Positions 37,765-47,566 of a stretch of 64,000 bases of DNA are shown here, piece by piece. Source of the stretch: Dickeya aquatica (GTDB taxonomy: Bacteria; Pseudomonadota; Gammaproteobacteria; Enterobacterales; Enterobacteriaceae); the NCBI RefSeq assembly GCF_900095885.1, contig NZ_LT615367.1:1984001-2048000 (forward strand), written 5' to 3'. Made by a program: the position numbers and the translations under genes. The notes below the pieces were generated by a model. That model searched no databases and had not been told where the DNA came from. It worked only from the letters and a program-made list of their open reading frames with translations. Each line of letters begins with the position of its first letter. Position 1 is the first letter of the stretch.

Positions 37765-38844
37765 CTAGCCCAGCAGGCACTGAACGGCAAGGTTAATCAG
37801 TGCGCCGCCGCCGACCAGCCACAGGAACAGCAAACCTGCCAGCAGCAGTGGTTTGATACCCGCCTGACGCAGCATACTCACGCGGGTGGCGATGCCAAGG
37901 GCTATCATTGCCATAGTCAGCAGGAGGTTATCGAGCATCATCAACCGTTCCACCCAGAGCGCCGGTAGCCAGTTGAGCGAATTGACGCCCGACATCATAA
38001 CAAAACCGAGAGCAAACCACGGAAAAGTGGCCGGTGTGTGCTTACCTTCCGATGATTGCGGGGCCTGATGTCGTTTTACCCAGCCGCCCAGCAGAAACAA
38101 GAACGGAGCCAGCATCATTACGCGCAGCATTTTACCGATGACGGCCATGCTCTGCGTCTCCGGGCTGATGGCGTGGCCTGCGGCTACCACCTGTGCCACT
38201 TCGTGAATGGATGAGCCCAGATACAGCCCGAAAGCCTGTGGGGTAACACTCTGGCCGCTATACTCAATCAGGTACGGGTACATCCACGGATAGAGGAACA
38301 TGGCGAGGGTGCCAAAGAGCACCACGGTGGCAATGGCAACCGCAATCTGGTCAGCCTGACTTTTTAACACCGGTGCGGTGGCCAGTACGGCTGCGGCACC
38401 GCAGATGCTGCTGCCTGCACCAATCAGCATCACGGTTTGTGTATCGAGCTTAAACCAGCGCCGTCCAAGCCAGCAGGCCAACAGAAAGGTTGAGCTGAGC
38501 ATCAGCAGGTCAATCACCACACCCGCCATCCCGACGGAGGCGATTTGCTGAATGTTGAGCCGAAAGCCGTACAGAATAATGCCCCAGCGTAACAAATGAT
38601 GTTTTGACCACTGCACGCCAGCGTCACAGTAACGATGTAAAGGGGCATAGAGCGAGTTGCCAAGCATCATGCCCAGCAAAATGGCCAGTGTCAGCGAGCC
38701 AAGACGCAGGCTGACCACGGCCGGATGAGCGGCCAGCAACAGAGTCAGGCCCGCCAGCACTCCGGTCAACAGTACGCCGGGCAGCATGGGTAAGTGTCGT
38801 GCTGACAGGTGGAAGCGACGCAGTCTGGCAGTAAGCGCGATCAT
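37765..38844 (-). CDS. yeiH: YeiH family membrane protein (UPF0324)
   Basis: A 359-residue inner-membrane protein with about ten hydrophobic segments. PAVVSLRLGSLTLAILLGMMLGN and GAGSSICGAAAVLATAPVL are conserved blocks of UPF0324 (Cons_hypoth698). The transported substrate is not established. It is divergent from yeiE, whose LysR product usually controls it. Confidence 0.92.
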   Translation of the reverse strand: MIALTARLRRFHLSARHLPMLPGVLLTGVLAGLTLLLAAHPAVVSLRLGSLTLAILLGMMLGNSLYAPLHRYCDAGVQWSKHHLLRWGIILYGFRLNIQQIASVGMAGVVIDLLMLSSTFLLACWLGRRWFKLDTQTVMLIGAGSSICGAAAVLATAPVLKSQADQIAVAIATVVLFGTLAMFLYPWMYPYLIEYSGQSVTPQAFGLYLGSSIHEVAQVVAAGHAISPETQSMAVIGKMLRVMMLAPFLFLLGGWVKRHQAPQSSEGKHTPATFPWFALGFVMMSGVNSLNWLPALWVERLMMLDNLLLTMAMIALGIATRVSMLRQAGIKPLLLAGLLFLWLVGGGALINLAVQCLLG

Positions 38845-38958
38845 AACAATCCCCGTGTGGAATCATAACAAGTGTGGGCACAGCCTATGATCAATGTGTT
38901 TAAAATAGAAATTGATTATATATTTATAACCTATAGATATTTACGGTAAGAGCCCGCT

Positions 38959-39843
38959 ATGCATATTACGTTACGTCAACTGGAAGTCTTTGCCGAAGTT
39001 CTTAAAAGCGGTTCCACTACCCAGGCTTCGGTGGTGTTGTCGTTATCGCAATCAGCGGTGAGCGCAGCGCTGTCTGATCTGGAAAGCCAACTGGGTGTGC
39101 AGTTGTTTGACCGGATTGGCAAACGGCTGGTAGTCAATGAGCATGGCCGCTTACTGTACCCTAAAGCGCTGGCGTTACTGGAGCAGTCAGAAGAGATTGA
39201 GCAGCTGTTTCGCCGTGATAATGGGGCGTTGCGCATTTATGCCAGTAGTACCATTGGCAATTACTTGATGCCTGAAATGATTGCCCGTTACCGGCAGGAT
39301 TTCCCGGCCATTCCGTTAGAGCTGTATGTCGGCAACACGCAGGATGTGGTGAATGCGGTGTCGGAGTTTCGCGTTGATCTGGGGTTGATTGAAGGGCCCT
39401 GTCATCAGCCGGAGTTAATCACTCAGCCGTGGCAGAAGGATGAACTGGTGGTCTTCTGCGCGCCGGGAAATCCGCTGCTTACGAGCCGGGTTTCGTTGCA
39501 AACGCTGGCTGACGCGCCCTGGATTTTGCGTGAGCACGGGTCGGGCACCCGTGAAGTGCTCGATCATCTGCTGCTGGCGCGCCTGCCGCATTTTCACCTG
39601 GTGATGGAGCTGGGTAACTCTGAGGCGATTAAACACGCGGTGCGACACGGTATGGGGATCAGTTGCCTGTCACGGCATGTAATAGCCGAGCAACTGGCGG
39701 CGGGGTCGCTGGTTGAAGTGCCTGTGCCACTTGCGCCGCTCTCGCGCTCGTTGTATCTGGTGCACCACAGGCAAAAGCACCTCTCCGGTGTTTTGCAGTG
39801 CTTTCTCGGGTATTGTCAGGCCCGGCTCGGCGGGGGATCTTAA
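38959..39843 (+). CDS. yeiE: LysR-type regulator YeiE
   Basis: A 294-residue LTTR with an N-terminal winged helix ([20 protein letters not shown] to [13 protein letters not shown]) and a two-lobe effector domain. It matches E. coli YeiE in length and context. In enterobacteria YeiE has been linked to iron homeostasis and sulfite sensing. The AT-rich 114-bp gap to yeiH should hold the shared operator; I could not assign a unique box. Confidence 0.92.
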   Translation: MHITLRQLEVFAEVLKSGSTTQASVVLSLSQSAVSAALSDLESQLGVQLFDRIGKRLVVNEHGRLLYPKALALLEQSEEIEQLFRRDNGALRIYASSTIGNYLMPEMIARYRQDFPAIPLELYVGNTQDVVNAVSEFRVDLGLIEGPCHQPELITQPWQKDELVVFCAPGNPLLTSRVSLQTLADAPWILREHGSGTREVLDHLLLARLPHFHLVMELGNSEAIKHAVRHGMGISCLSRHVIAEQLAAGSLVEVPVPLAPLSRSLYLVHHRQKHLSGVLQCFLGYCQARLGGGS

Positions 39844-39982
39844 GTACAGACGTTCGCGCTTGTGCAGTCTGGCGACAGGGCACATTGGAACGAGGTGTAA
39901 CAAGCTGGAAACAGAGTGCGCATAAAACCGGCTGTGAGGCAGAGGTATTACTTATGATGCCCGGTGAGTTATGAAGCTCTCT

Positions 39983-39988
39983 TATAAT
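39983..39988 (+). promoter_or_regulatory. lysP -10 element
   Basis: TATAAT lies 75 bp before the lysP ATG with no good -35, consistent with activator-dependent expression (ArgP in E. coli). A lysine riboswitch was not seen in the 219-bp upstream region. Confidence 0.45.
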
Positions 39989-40062
39989 CGGTGCGGTACG
40001 CTATTCAGCCGCCGATGGATTGCCTACAATCCGCCCTCAAATTTTTAAGGGCATGGATAGTA

Positions 40063-41535
40063 ATGGCTCAACATGATATGCGTCCCGCTGATACGCGGGA
40101 ACCGACACTACGTCGTGAATTAAAAGCACGGCATTTGACCATGATAGCAATTGGCGGCTCTATCGGCACCGGACTGTTCGTTGCCTCCGGTGCAACGGTT
40201 TCTCAGGCCGGGCCGGGTGGCGCGTTGCTGTCATACGCACTGATTGGCCTGATGGTGTATTTCCTGATGACCAGCCTTGGCGAGCTGGCGGCGTTTATGC
40301 CGGTATCCGGCTCGTTTGCCACCTACGGGGCACGGTATGTCGAAGAGGGCTTTGGCTTCGCGCTTGGCTGGAATTACTGGTACAACTGGGCGGTCACGAT
40401 CGCAGTCGATCTGGTGGCTGCACAACTGGTAATGGGTTATTGGTTCCCTGATGTACCCGGCTGGATATGGAGTGCCCTGTTCCTGTCGCTGATGTTTCTG
40501 CTCAACTATATCTCGGTAAAAGGATTTGGTGAGGCGGAGTATTGGTTTTCTCTCATCAAGGTTACGACCGTGATTTTGTTTATTGCGATCGGTGTGCTGA
40601 TGATTGCCGGCATTCTGCGCGGCGGCGAGCACGCAGGCTGGCATAACTGGCAGATTGGTGATGCGCCGTTTGCGGGTGGCTTCTCCGCCATGATTGGCGT
40701 GGCGATGATAGTCGGCTTCTCGTTTCAGGGTACCGAGCTGATAGGTGTGGCGGCGGGCGAGTCTAAAGATCCGCAAACCACCATACCGCGAGCGGTGCGT
40801 CAGGTATTTTGGCGCATTCTGCTGTTCTATATTTTCGCTATTCTCATTATCAGCCTGCTGATTCCTTACACCGACCCGAACCTGCTGCGTAATGAAGTCA
40901 AGGATATCAGCGTTAGCCCGTTTACTCTGGTGTTCCAGAATGCCGGGTTACTGTCTGCGGCGGCATTGATGAATGCGGTTATTCTGACGGCGGTGTTGTC
41001 AGCGGGGAACTCAGGGATGTATGCCTCAACGCGTATGCTGTTTACCCTGGCGCGCGAAGGCAAAGCACCGGCCTGTTTCGGCATACTCTCTAAAGGTGGC
41101 GTGCCGCGTAATGCGCTTTATGCCACCACGGTTGTAGCGGGGTTGTGCTTTTTGACCTCGATGTTTGGCAACCAGACGGTATACATGTGGCTGCTTAATA
41201 CGTCCGGCATGACGGGCTTCATCGCCTGGCTGGGGATTGCCATCAGCCATTACCGCTTCCGTCGTGGCTATGTGTTACAGGGGCTTGATCTGAACGCACT
41301 GCCTTACCGTTCCGGCTTTTTCCCGCTGGGGCCGATATTTGCTTTCGTGCTGTGTCTGGTGATTACACTCGGGCAGAACTATCAGGCGTTTCTGGCAGAT
41401 AAAATTGACTGGTATGCCGTCACCGCGACCTACGTCGGTATTCCATTGTTTCTGGTTATCTGGTTCGGTTTCCGGCTGGTAAAAGGCTCACGCATCGTGC
41501 CATATGCCCAGATGACGTTCCCTGAACATAAATAG
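40063..41535 (+). CDS. lysP: Lysine-specific permease LysP
   Basis: A 490-residue amino-acid permease of the APC family with twelve helices. Helix 1 reads MIAIGGSIGTGLFVASG, the substrate-backbone binding motif. LRRELKARHLTMIAIG matches E. coli LysP. It imports lysine by proton symport and, in E. coli, also tempers CadC. The ATG at 40063 is preferred over an in-frame upstream ATG because homology starts there. Confidence 0.94.
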   Translation: MAQHDMRPADTREPTLRRELKARHLTMIAIGGSIGTGLFVASGATVSQAGPGGALLSYALIGLMVYFLMTSLGELAAFMPVSGSFATYGARYVEEGFGFALGWNYWYNWAVTIAVDLVAAQLVMGYWFPDVPGWIWSALFLSLMFLLNYISVKGFGEAEYWFSLIKVTTVILFIAIGVLMIAGILRGGEHAGWHNWQIGDAPFAGGFSAMIGVAMIVGFSFQGTELIGVAAGESKDPQTTIPRAVRQVFWRILLFYIFAILIISLLIPYTDPNLLRNEVKDISVSPFTLVFQNAGLLSAAALMNAVILTAVLSAGNSGMYASTRMLFTLAREGKAPACFGILSKGGVPRNALYATTVVAGLCFLTSMFGNQTVYMWLLNTSGMTGFIAWLGIAISHYRFRRGYVLQGLDLNALPYRSGFFPLGPIFAFVLCLVITLGQNYQAFLADKIDWYAVTATYVGIPLFLVIWFGFRLVKGSRIVPYAQMTFPEHK

Positions 41536-41554
41536 TCTGACAAGCCGGTAAGAG

Positions 41555-41583
41555 AAAGCCAGCGCAATGTCGCTGGCTTTTTT
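41555..41583 (+). terminator. lysP terminator
   Basis: AAAGCCAGCG (41555-41564) pairs with CGCTGGCTTT (41571-41580), followed by T to 41583. Confidence 0.88.
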
Positions 41584-41604
41584 GTCTCTGGCGGCAGGCG
41601 GGCG

Positions 41605-42792
41605 CTAGATACGCGAGTGCACCAGACGAGCGTTGCGATAAACCGTGAGCAACACCGTCAGCAGGGCCAGTAACACCAAAGGGGCTCCGACATAACCGAT
41701 ATTGGCCATGCCCAAATGCAGGCTGACCTGGCTGCCCAGCAGCGCACCGGCACCAATGCCGAGGTTAAACAACCCGGAGAAAATCGACATGGCGATATCA
41801 CTGGCGTCAGGAGCCAGTGACAGCACCTTGGCTTGCATCGCCAGCCCAATCGCCATCATGGCAAGACCCCATACCAGACATAACACGGTTAATCCGAAAG
41901 GATAAGCGGATACCGGCATCAACAGAGTCAGGCAGATAAACAATAACAGCATGGCGCTAACCAGAAAGCCGAGCGGAAAACGCTCGCTATAGCGGCTATA
42001 CAGCATGCTGCCCACGATCCCGGCACAGCCAAATAGCAGCAAAATCAGCGTGGTAAAGTTTTCCGGCAGCCTTGCCACCGTTTGAATAAACGGCTCGATA
42101 TAGCTGTAGGCGGTAAAATGGGCGCTGACCACCACCACGGTGAGCAGATAAATCCCCACCAGGGCCGGGCGGCGAAATAATTTCGGCACACTGGCCAGCG
42201 AACCGGAATGTTCGCTCGGTAAGCGTGGTAACAGTCGGGCAAGCATCACCAGGGCGACGGTTGCGCCTGCGGCAATGGTCAAAAACGTCATACGCCAGCC
42301 CAGATATTGGCCGATTACGCGCCCCAGTGGTAAACCCAACACCATTGCCAGCGAGGAGCCGGTGGCGATGAGTCCCAGCGCCTGCGCGCGTTTGCCGGGT
42401 GGGGCAAGGCGAATGGCCAGCGAAGCCGTGATAGACCAGAACACCGAATGCGCCAGTGCGACCCCGGCTCGGGAGAGGACCAGTACGCTAAAGTTCCAGG
42501 CCACGGCAGAGAGCAAATGGCTGGCGATGAACAGGCAAAATAAACCGATTAACAGTTTGCGCCGTTCAATTGCGCTGGTCAGTAACATACAGATGAGTGA
42601 GGCTACGGTGACTATCCAGGCATAAATAGTAATCATCAGCCCGACATCTTCGGTTTTCATGGTGAAGGTGGCGGCGATATCACTGAGCAGGCCCACCGGG
42701 ATAAATTCGGTGGTATTAAAAATAAACGCGGCCACAGCCAGCGTCACCACGCGCAACCAGGCCGTTGCTCGTGAGGGAGAAGCGGAAGTCAT
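41605..42792 (-). CDS. sotB: Sugar efflux transporter SotB
   Basis: A 395-residue MFS exporter. [29 protein letters not shown] and [30 protein letters not shown] blocks match E. coli SotB (YdeA), which exports arabinose and IPTG-like sugars; SotB was also studied in Dickeya (Erwinia chrysanthemi). The start at 42792 (MTSASPSRA) is chosen from homology. It converges on lysP. Confidence 0.92.
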   Translation of the reverse strand: MTSASPSRATAWLRVVTLAVAAFIFNTTEFIPVGLLSDIAATFTMKTEDVGLMITIYAWIVTVASLICMLLTSAIERRKLLIGLFCLFIASHLLSAVAWNFSVLVLSRAGVALAHSVFWSITASLAIRLAPPGKRAQALGLIATGSSLAMVLGLPLGRVIGQYLGWRMTFLTIAAGATVALVMLARLLPRLPSEHSGSLASVPKLFRRPALVGIYLLTVVVVSAHFTAYSYIEPFIQTVARLPENFTTLILLLFGCAGIVGSMLYSRYSERFPLGFLVSAMLLLFICLTLLMPVSAYPFGLTVLCLVWGLAMMAIGLAMQAKVLSLAPDASDIAMSIFSGLFNLGIGAGALLGSQVSLHLGMANIGYVGAPLVLLALLTVLLTVYRNARLVHSRI

Positions 42793-42927
42793 GGTCAGAT
42801 TCCAGTCAGGTATGACAAATAGCGAACGACTCATTGTAGACAATGGCGGATGACAATGCGATGCAGATCACACTTAGGCCGGTATTTTTTGTCCCGGCAG
42901 ACAAGCAACCCTCCGCAGGTGGCGCAA

Positions 42928-42984
42928 CCCTGATATCAGGGAGCGAAAAGCAGGGCGCAGCCCGCGGTGGTGACACCACGGGCT
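42928..42984. other. Palindromes between sotB and the ABC permease
   Basis: CCCTGATATCAGGG (42928-42941) is a perfect 14-bp palindrome. A second hairpin (AGCCCG to CGGGCT) spans 42959-42984. They sit past the end of the permease gene and upstream of sotB. Without a T-run they are not standard terminators; an operator for sotB is possible. Confidence 0.35.
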
Positions 42985-43020
42985 ATAAGGGGCATGCAAA
43001 GCGGGTCTTATCCGTACAGG

Positions 43021-44031
43021 TTATCCGCGCTTATGGAAATAGGTCATCGCCAGCGCAAGGGCGAGCACCAGCCCTTTGATGATATCCATCGCGTAATAGG
43101 GCACTGACAACATCACCAGTCCATTTTGTAACACGCCGAGGATAACCGCGCCTATCAGTGTGCCGAGTGCGTTAGGTTTACCCGAACCGGCGAGTGAGAA
43201 ACCGATATAGGCGGCGGCGACGGCATCCATCAGATAACCGCTGCCCGCATTCACTTGCGATGAGCCAATGCGTGAGGCCAGCAGGAATCCCCCAAGCCCC
43301 GCCAGCAGTGAGGAGAGCAGGTAGGCCAGTACCCGGTAACGGGCGGTGCGAATACCGGCCAGTCTGGCGGCTTCGGGATTGCCGCCGATGGCGTACATGC
43401 GACGGCCATGCTGGGTCAGAGACATCGCAAGCTGCACCACGAGAGTGACCACCAGCATGATAACCACAATCACCGGTACCTGGCCGAGAGTGGCGAACAC
43501 CTCAGGGATCACGCCTTCTGCCATTTCACCGCTGGGCAGCAGCATATTTTGGGTAATAGACCCGCCGTAACTGTAGGTCATGGCCACCCCCTGAATCACA
43601 AACAGGCTGGCAAGGGTGGCGAGCATATCGGGGATACGCAGGACGACAATTAAAAACGCATTGAACAGCCCGACCAACAGGCAGAGTAACAACGTTAACG
43701 AGATTGCGCCGACAGGCCCCATGCCGTGCCAGACAAACAGTGAGATAACCAGCGCATTTGCCAGCGATGCGGTCGAACCCACCGACAAATCAAAGCCACC
43801 GACGGACAATGAAAGGGAAACGGCAATGGCAATCACCGTGACAATCGCAATCGAACGCAGGATGTTGATGATGTTGTTCGGGTCAAGAAAGTTGTCTGAC
43901 GCCAGCCCAAACAGGGCTATCAGCGCCACCACGGTAATCAGCATGCCCCACTTGTAGAACAGCTCAAACAGACGATGGTGAAAAGGAAGCGCCCCGTTAG
44001 ATGCGCCGTTGGATACAAGTGGCTGACTCAC
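43021..44031 (-). CDS. Sugar-type ABC transporter permease
   Basis: A 336-residue permease of the BPD_transp_2 (RbsC/XylH) family with about nine to ten hydrophobic segments. FDLSVGSTASLANALVISLF and IGGNPEAARLAGIRTARYRVLAYLLSSLLAGLGG are diagnostic. Its start overlaps the ATPase stop by four bases. The substrate is unknown; no periplasmic binding protein gene is adjacent, which this family needs. Confidence 0.88.
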   Translation of the reverse strand: MSQPLVSNGASNGALPFHHRLFELFYKWGMLITVVALIALFGLASDNFLDPNNIINILRSIAIVTVIAIAVSLSLSVGGFDLSVGSTASLANALVISLFVWHGMGPVGAISLTLLLCLLVGLFNAFLIVVLRIPDMLATLASLFVIQGVAMTYSYGGSITQNMLLPSGEMAEGVIPEVFATLGQVPVIVVIMLVVTLVVQLAMSLTQHGRRMYAIGGNPEAARLAGIRTARYRVLAYLLSSLLAGLGGFLLASRIGSSQVNAGSGYLMDAVAAAYIGFSLAGSGKPNALGTLIGAVILGVLQNGLVMLSVPYYAMDIIKGLVLALALAMTYFHKRG

Positions 44032-45539
44032 GAGGGAGTTCCTCCGGTTGAATAAAGTAATAACGTTTCTTCATCAGTGTGTGCGGCGTCGAGTTCGGCA
44101 ACGATGCGGCCATCCCACAGCACGCAGATGCGATCACACAGCCCGACCAGCTCGGAAAACTCACCAGAGGCGTAAATAATGCCTTTACCCTGGCGAGCCA
44201 GTGCATCTATCAGTGTGAACAAATCCTGCTTGGCTTTGATATCCACCCCTTTGGTGGGTTCATCGAGGATCAGTACCTCGGCGTCATTGCGCAGCCATTT
44301 ACCAATCGCCACTTTTTGCTGGTTGCCGCCAGAAAGGCGACGCAAGTGCTGCTGCGGCCCGCTGACGCGGATAGCCAACCGCTCGATTAATTGCTTTGCC
44401 CATGTCAGCGCCTGACTGTAGCGAAAAATACCACGGCGGGAAAAGCTGTCGCTGGCGCTGATGCTGAGGTTCATGGTGACAGATTCATCAATAAAAACCC
44501 CTTCTTTGCGCCGCTCTTCCGGCACCAGGGCGATGCCTTGTTGCACCGAATCAGCCGGTGAGCGGGGCTGCCAGGGTGAGCCATGATAATGTCCGTGGCG
44601 TATCTGGCTTGGGGTTGCGCCAAACAGGGCTTTACAAAGCTCGGTTTTGCCCGCCCCGGCTAATCCGGCGATGCCGAGAATCTCCCCCTTGTGCAGGGTG
44701 AGCGAAATATTGTGCAGCAGGGTATCGTCGTGTAACCCTTCAACGTGCAGTAGCGGTTCCGGCTCTCGCTGAGGGCGGCTTTGCGGAAAAATATCATCCA
44801 GACGATGGCCCAGCATGCGCTCGACAATATCTTCACCGCTCAGGCCTTGCATCGGCCCGCTGCTGACGAACTGACCGTCACGCAAGACGGTCAAGGTATC
44901 GCAGATGGCTTTGAGCTCGTGAATGCGGTGGGAAATAAAAACGATGCCGATGCCGTCTTGTTGCAGACGGCGTACCACGGCAAACAATCGGGCGCTTTCT
45001 TCCTGATCGAGCGGGGCGGTAGGCTCGTCGAGGATCAGGAACCGACAGCGATGCGAGAGTGCGCGCGCCAGCAGAATTTGCTGTTTTTCCGCCAGGGTGC
45101 AGCGCTCCAGCCGCTGGCGCACATTCATCTCGACGCCGAGTTGTGCCAGCAATGATGTGGCTTGCTGGTACAGTTCGGCCCAGTTGACCCAATGGCCGCG
45201 CTCTGCGAGTTGGTCCAGCAGGATGTTTTCCGCCACACTGAGTGTTGGCACCAGTGCCGCGTCCACCTCCTGCTGGACCAGATAAATACCCTGACGTTTG
45301 GCATCGCGCGGTGAGCGCACGCTGATGGGCTGGCCATCAAGCAGAATCTCGCCCTGATAATGGTCATGGCAGCCAGACAAGACCGCCATCAGGGTGGATT
45401 TGCCTGCGCCGTTCGCCCCCGTCAGCGCATGAATGGAGCCGCCTTCCAGTGTGAAATTGACCTGCCTGAGCGCGGGGAAACCACCAAAAGAGAGGGAAAT
45501 GTAGCGCATTTCCAGACGCGAACGCGGATTTATCGACAT
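44028..45539 (-). CDS. Sugar-type ABC transporter ATP-binding protein
   Basis: A 503-residue tandem ATPase of the RbsA/MglA type. Domain 1 has GANGAGKSTLM with a degenerate signature (CTLAEKQQILLARAL). Domain 2 has the usual degenerate GLAGAGKTEL and an intact LSGGNQQKVAIGKWL. The frame runs 87 codons further upstream, but that part looks like membrane-like noise over the promoter region. The ATG at 45539 is chosen for length. Divergent hcxA suggests the imported compound may feed a hydroxy- or keto-acid step, which is a guess. Confidence 0.85.
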   Translation of the reverse strand: MSINPRSRLEMRYISLSFGGFPALRQVNFTLEGGSIHALTGANGAGKSTLMAVLSGCHDHYQGEILLDGQPISVRSPRDAKRQGIYLVQQEVDAALVPTLSVAENILLDQLAERGHWVNWAELYQQATSLLAQLGVEMNVRQRLERCTLAEKQQILLARALSHRCRFLILDEPTAPLDQEESARLFAVVRRLQQDGIGIVFISHRIHELKAICDTLTVLRDGQFVSSGPMQGLSGEDIVERMLGHRLDDIFPQSRPQREPEPLLHVEGLHDDTLLHNISLTLHKGEILGIAGLAGAGKTELCKALFGATPSQIRHGHYHGSPWQPRSPADSVQQGIALVPEERRKEGVFIDESVTMNLSISASDSFSRRGIFRYSQALTWAKQLIERLAIRVSGPQQHLRRLSGGNQQKVAIGKWLRNDAEVLILDEPTKGVDIKAKQDLFTLIDALARQGKGIIYASGEFSELVGLCDRICVLWDGRIVAELDAAHTDEETLLLYSTGGTPS

Positions 45540-45790
45540 AATTAACAGCAACAGGCTCGTAACAGAGAGAATGACTGGGATACCCGCTTGAAAAATATCA
45601 TATTGAGCAGAGAATGGCATGCCATTGCCGCGCAGTGAACGGCCTGAGAAAGAAATGAAAAAGCATAACTTAAGCCAAAATGTTATTAAAACCGGGAAAT
45701 GTGGCATCTGATAATGCTTTTCCCATACAGGTGTCTGATTTTTAATTGCCTGGCAAGATGGAATATTATTCAACAAGGCGTAATCCAAAC

Positions 45791-46882
45791 ATGAGCACAA
45801 CCGATATCCGGGTCCAGGTGGGGCCTGCTAATTACTATTCGCACCCTGGGGCGATTGACCGGTTAAACGAGATTTACCCGCCCGAGGTGTTGGCACACGC
45901 ATTCTGGATTTATGGCGAGCGTGCGCTGGGCGCAGCACAGCCCTATTTGCCGCAGGTCTTTTCCGCGCCAACGGCCCGCCATGCCCGTTTTTCTGCCCAT
46001 TGCAGCGAACGCGAAGTGGCCCGGCTCGTGGCTCATGCCGGAACAGAATCAACGGTGGTGATAGGTGTGGGGGGCGGCGCGGTGCTGGATACGGCCAAAG
46101 TCGTGGCCCGTCGCCTTGGCGTGCCGCTGGTGGCGATTGCGACTATTGCGGCCACCTGTGCGGCCTGGACGCCGTTGTCTGTCTGGTATAACGATGCCGG
46201 GCAGGCGTTGCGTTTTGAAATGTTCGATGATGCCAATCATCTGGTGCTGGTGGAGCCGCGTATTATACTGGCCGCGCCGCAGGCATACCTGCTGGCAGGC
46301 ATTGGCGACACGCTGGCGAAATGGTACGAGGCGGTGGTACTCAGTCCGCAGCCGCACACTCTGCCGTTAACGGTGCGCCTTGGGCTACAAACCGCGCGGG
46401 ATATTCGTGATGTGTTGCTACATCAGAGCGCCGCAGCGCTTGATGCCGCGCGCAGCGGTACGCTTAATCAAGACTTTTTGGATGTGGTGGATGCGATTAT
46501 CGCCGGGGGAGGCATGGTCGGCGGGCTCGGTGAGCGTTACACCCGCGTGGCCGCCGCCCATGCAATACACAATGGCCTGACGGTATTACCACAGACAGCG
46601 GAATTTTTGCATGGAACCAAGGTAGCCTACGGTATTTTAGTGCAATCGGCTCTGCTGGGTGATTCGGACACCTTGCATCAGCTAAAAGCCGCCTTCCAGA
46701 AGCTGGGGTTGCCGGTGTCGCTGGCGGAACTGAATGTGGATATCAATGATGAGGCGGCCCTGCTGGCGGTCGCCACCCGCACGGTACAGGCTGGCGAATC
46801 TGTCCATTATCTGCCCGGTAACATAGAAACAGCGCATGTGCTGGCGGCGTTACGGCTGGTTGAGCAGGTATCGTGCGAATAG
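45791..46882 (+). CDS. hcxA: Hydroxycarboxylate dehydrogenase HcxA (YbdH)
   Basis: A 363-residue iron-containing alcohol dehydrogenase family protein. VVIGVGGGAVLDTAK is the nucleotide-binding loop. His and Asp metal ligands lie in LAGIGDTLAKWYEA, AAAHAIHNGLT and EFLHGTK. It follows E. coli YbdH (HcxA), which reduces 2-oxoglutarate and 2-oxobutyrate with NADPH. The start at 45791 is MSTTDIRVQVGPANYYSHPG. The long 251-bp divergent gap to the ABC genes holds their promoters. Confidence 0.9.
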   Translation: MSTTDIRVQVGPANYYSHPGAIDRLNEIYPPEVLAHAFWIYGERALGAAQPYLPQVFSAPTARHARFSAHCSEREVARLVAHAGTESTVVIGVGGGAVLDTAKVVARRLGVPLVAIATIAATCAAWTPLSVWYNDAGQALRFEMFDDANHLVLVEPRIILAAPQAYLLAGIGDTLAKWYEAVVLSPQPHTLPLTVRLGLQTARDIRDVLLHQSAAALDAARSGTLNQDFLDVVDAIIAGGGMVGGLGERYTRVAAAHAIHNGLTVLPQTAEFLHGTKVAYGILVQSALLGDSDTLHQLKAAFQKLGLPVSLAELNVDINDEAALLAVATRTVQAGESVHYLPGNIETAHVLAALRLVEQVSCE

Positions 46883-46951
46883 GCTGATTGTCCGTAGCGG
46901 GAATCAGTGGTGTTTCACCATCCACACTGGCGGCATTCCCGCGCACAGGAA

Positions 46952-46990
46952 AACGGCGGAAACGGTGTGATACCGTTCCGCCGTTTTTTT
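46952..46990. terminator. hcxA terminator
   Basis: AACGGCGGAAACGGT (46952-46966) pairs with ACCGTTCCGCCGTT (46972-46985) with one bulge, followed by T to 46990. It lies between hcxA and the convergent KTSC gene and may serve both. Confidence 0.88.
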
Positions 46991-47000
46991 CGCTGTAACG

Positions 47001-47213
47001 CTATTGCACTTTGTCATATGGAAAGGAATTCCTGATGTAACGCGCGTAGTAGCGCGCTTTGGCATTCGACGCCATCAGTTCCTCATAAATCATCAGTGCC
47101 ACGTTTTTATACCGATACAGGCTACCATTGAGTAACTCAACCTCAAGTGTACTGTTTTGCGCATCGTAACCGACGGAAAACAGCTCAGTGGAGGATACAC
47201 GCTTGCGTTGCAA
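47001..47213 (-). CDS. KTSC domain protein
   Basis: A 70-residue single-domain protein. The KTSC fold is seen in LFSVGYDAQNSTLEVELLNGSLYRYKNV followed by the helix YEELMAS and the tail Y-ARYIRNSFPYDKV. These proteins occur alone or fused to lysyl-tRNA synthetase-like or nuclease domains; their role is unclear. In this copy the first strand lacks the eponymous Lys-Thr-Ser-Cys pattern. It has no obvious partners. Confidence 0.8.
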   Translation of the reverse strand: MQRKRVSSTELFSVGYDAQNSTLEVELLNGSLYRYKNVALMIYEELMASNAKARYYARYIRNSFPYDKVQ

Positions 47214-47566
47214 AACAAAGAGCTCCCTGTTGATGGCTGCGATGTAACGTTGATGTTACTTGCAGTCTATTTTTCGGTCAATGCTGTCGCTCTCAGTGGG
47301 AGTACGACGTGGAATAAACGGGAAATTGCGGCCAGTGTCGGTTATTTCCTGCCGATACCGGATAAGCATATTGGCAGGCCGCACTATTGTTTCCCATAGG
47401 CCGGAGCCGTTTTAGCGAAAAGAGGCCTGTTTGTGACATCAGTCACGCATATTCACCGGGGAGACTCAACCCCGGCGAGCCATTGGCGAAAACTGACTGA
47501 CGCCCGGTGAAAGCGGGCAACCGGTAAATGCCCGGATGCCCGCTGGCAGAGATACCCGCCCGGCGA
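47214..47566. promoter_or_regulatory. Region between KTSC gene and frmB with CRP-like site
   Basis: A 353-bp region without a gene. TGTGACATCAGTCACG (47432-47447) fits the CRP half-site pattern TGTGA-N6-TCACA with one mismatch, but lies about 220 bp from the KTSC start. A CCGGGG/CCCCGG hairpin (47456-47475) lies beyond frmB. Confidence 0.4.

Noticed and set aside
39844..40062. Lysine riboswitch upstream of lysP
   Set aside because: The 219-bp region is too short and lacks the expected long multi-helix leader and terminator.
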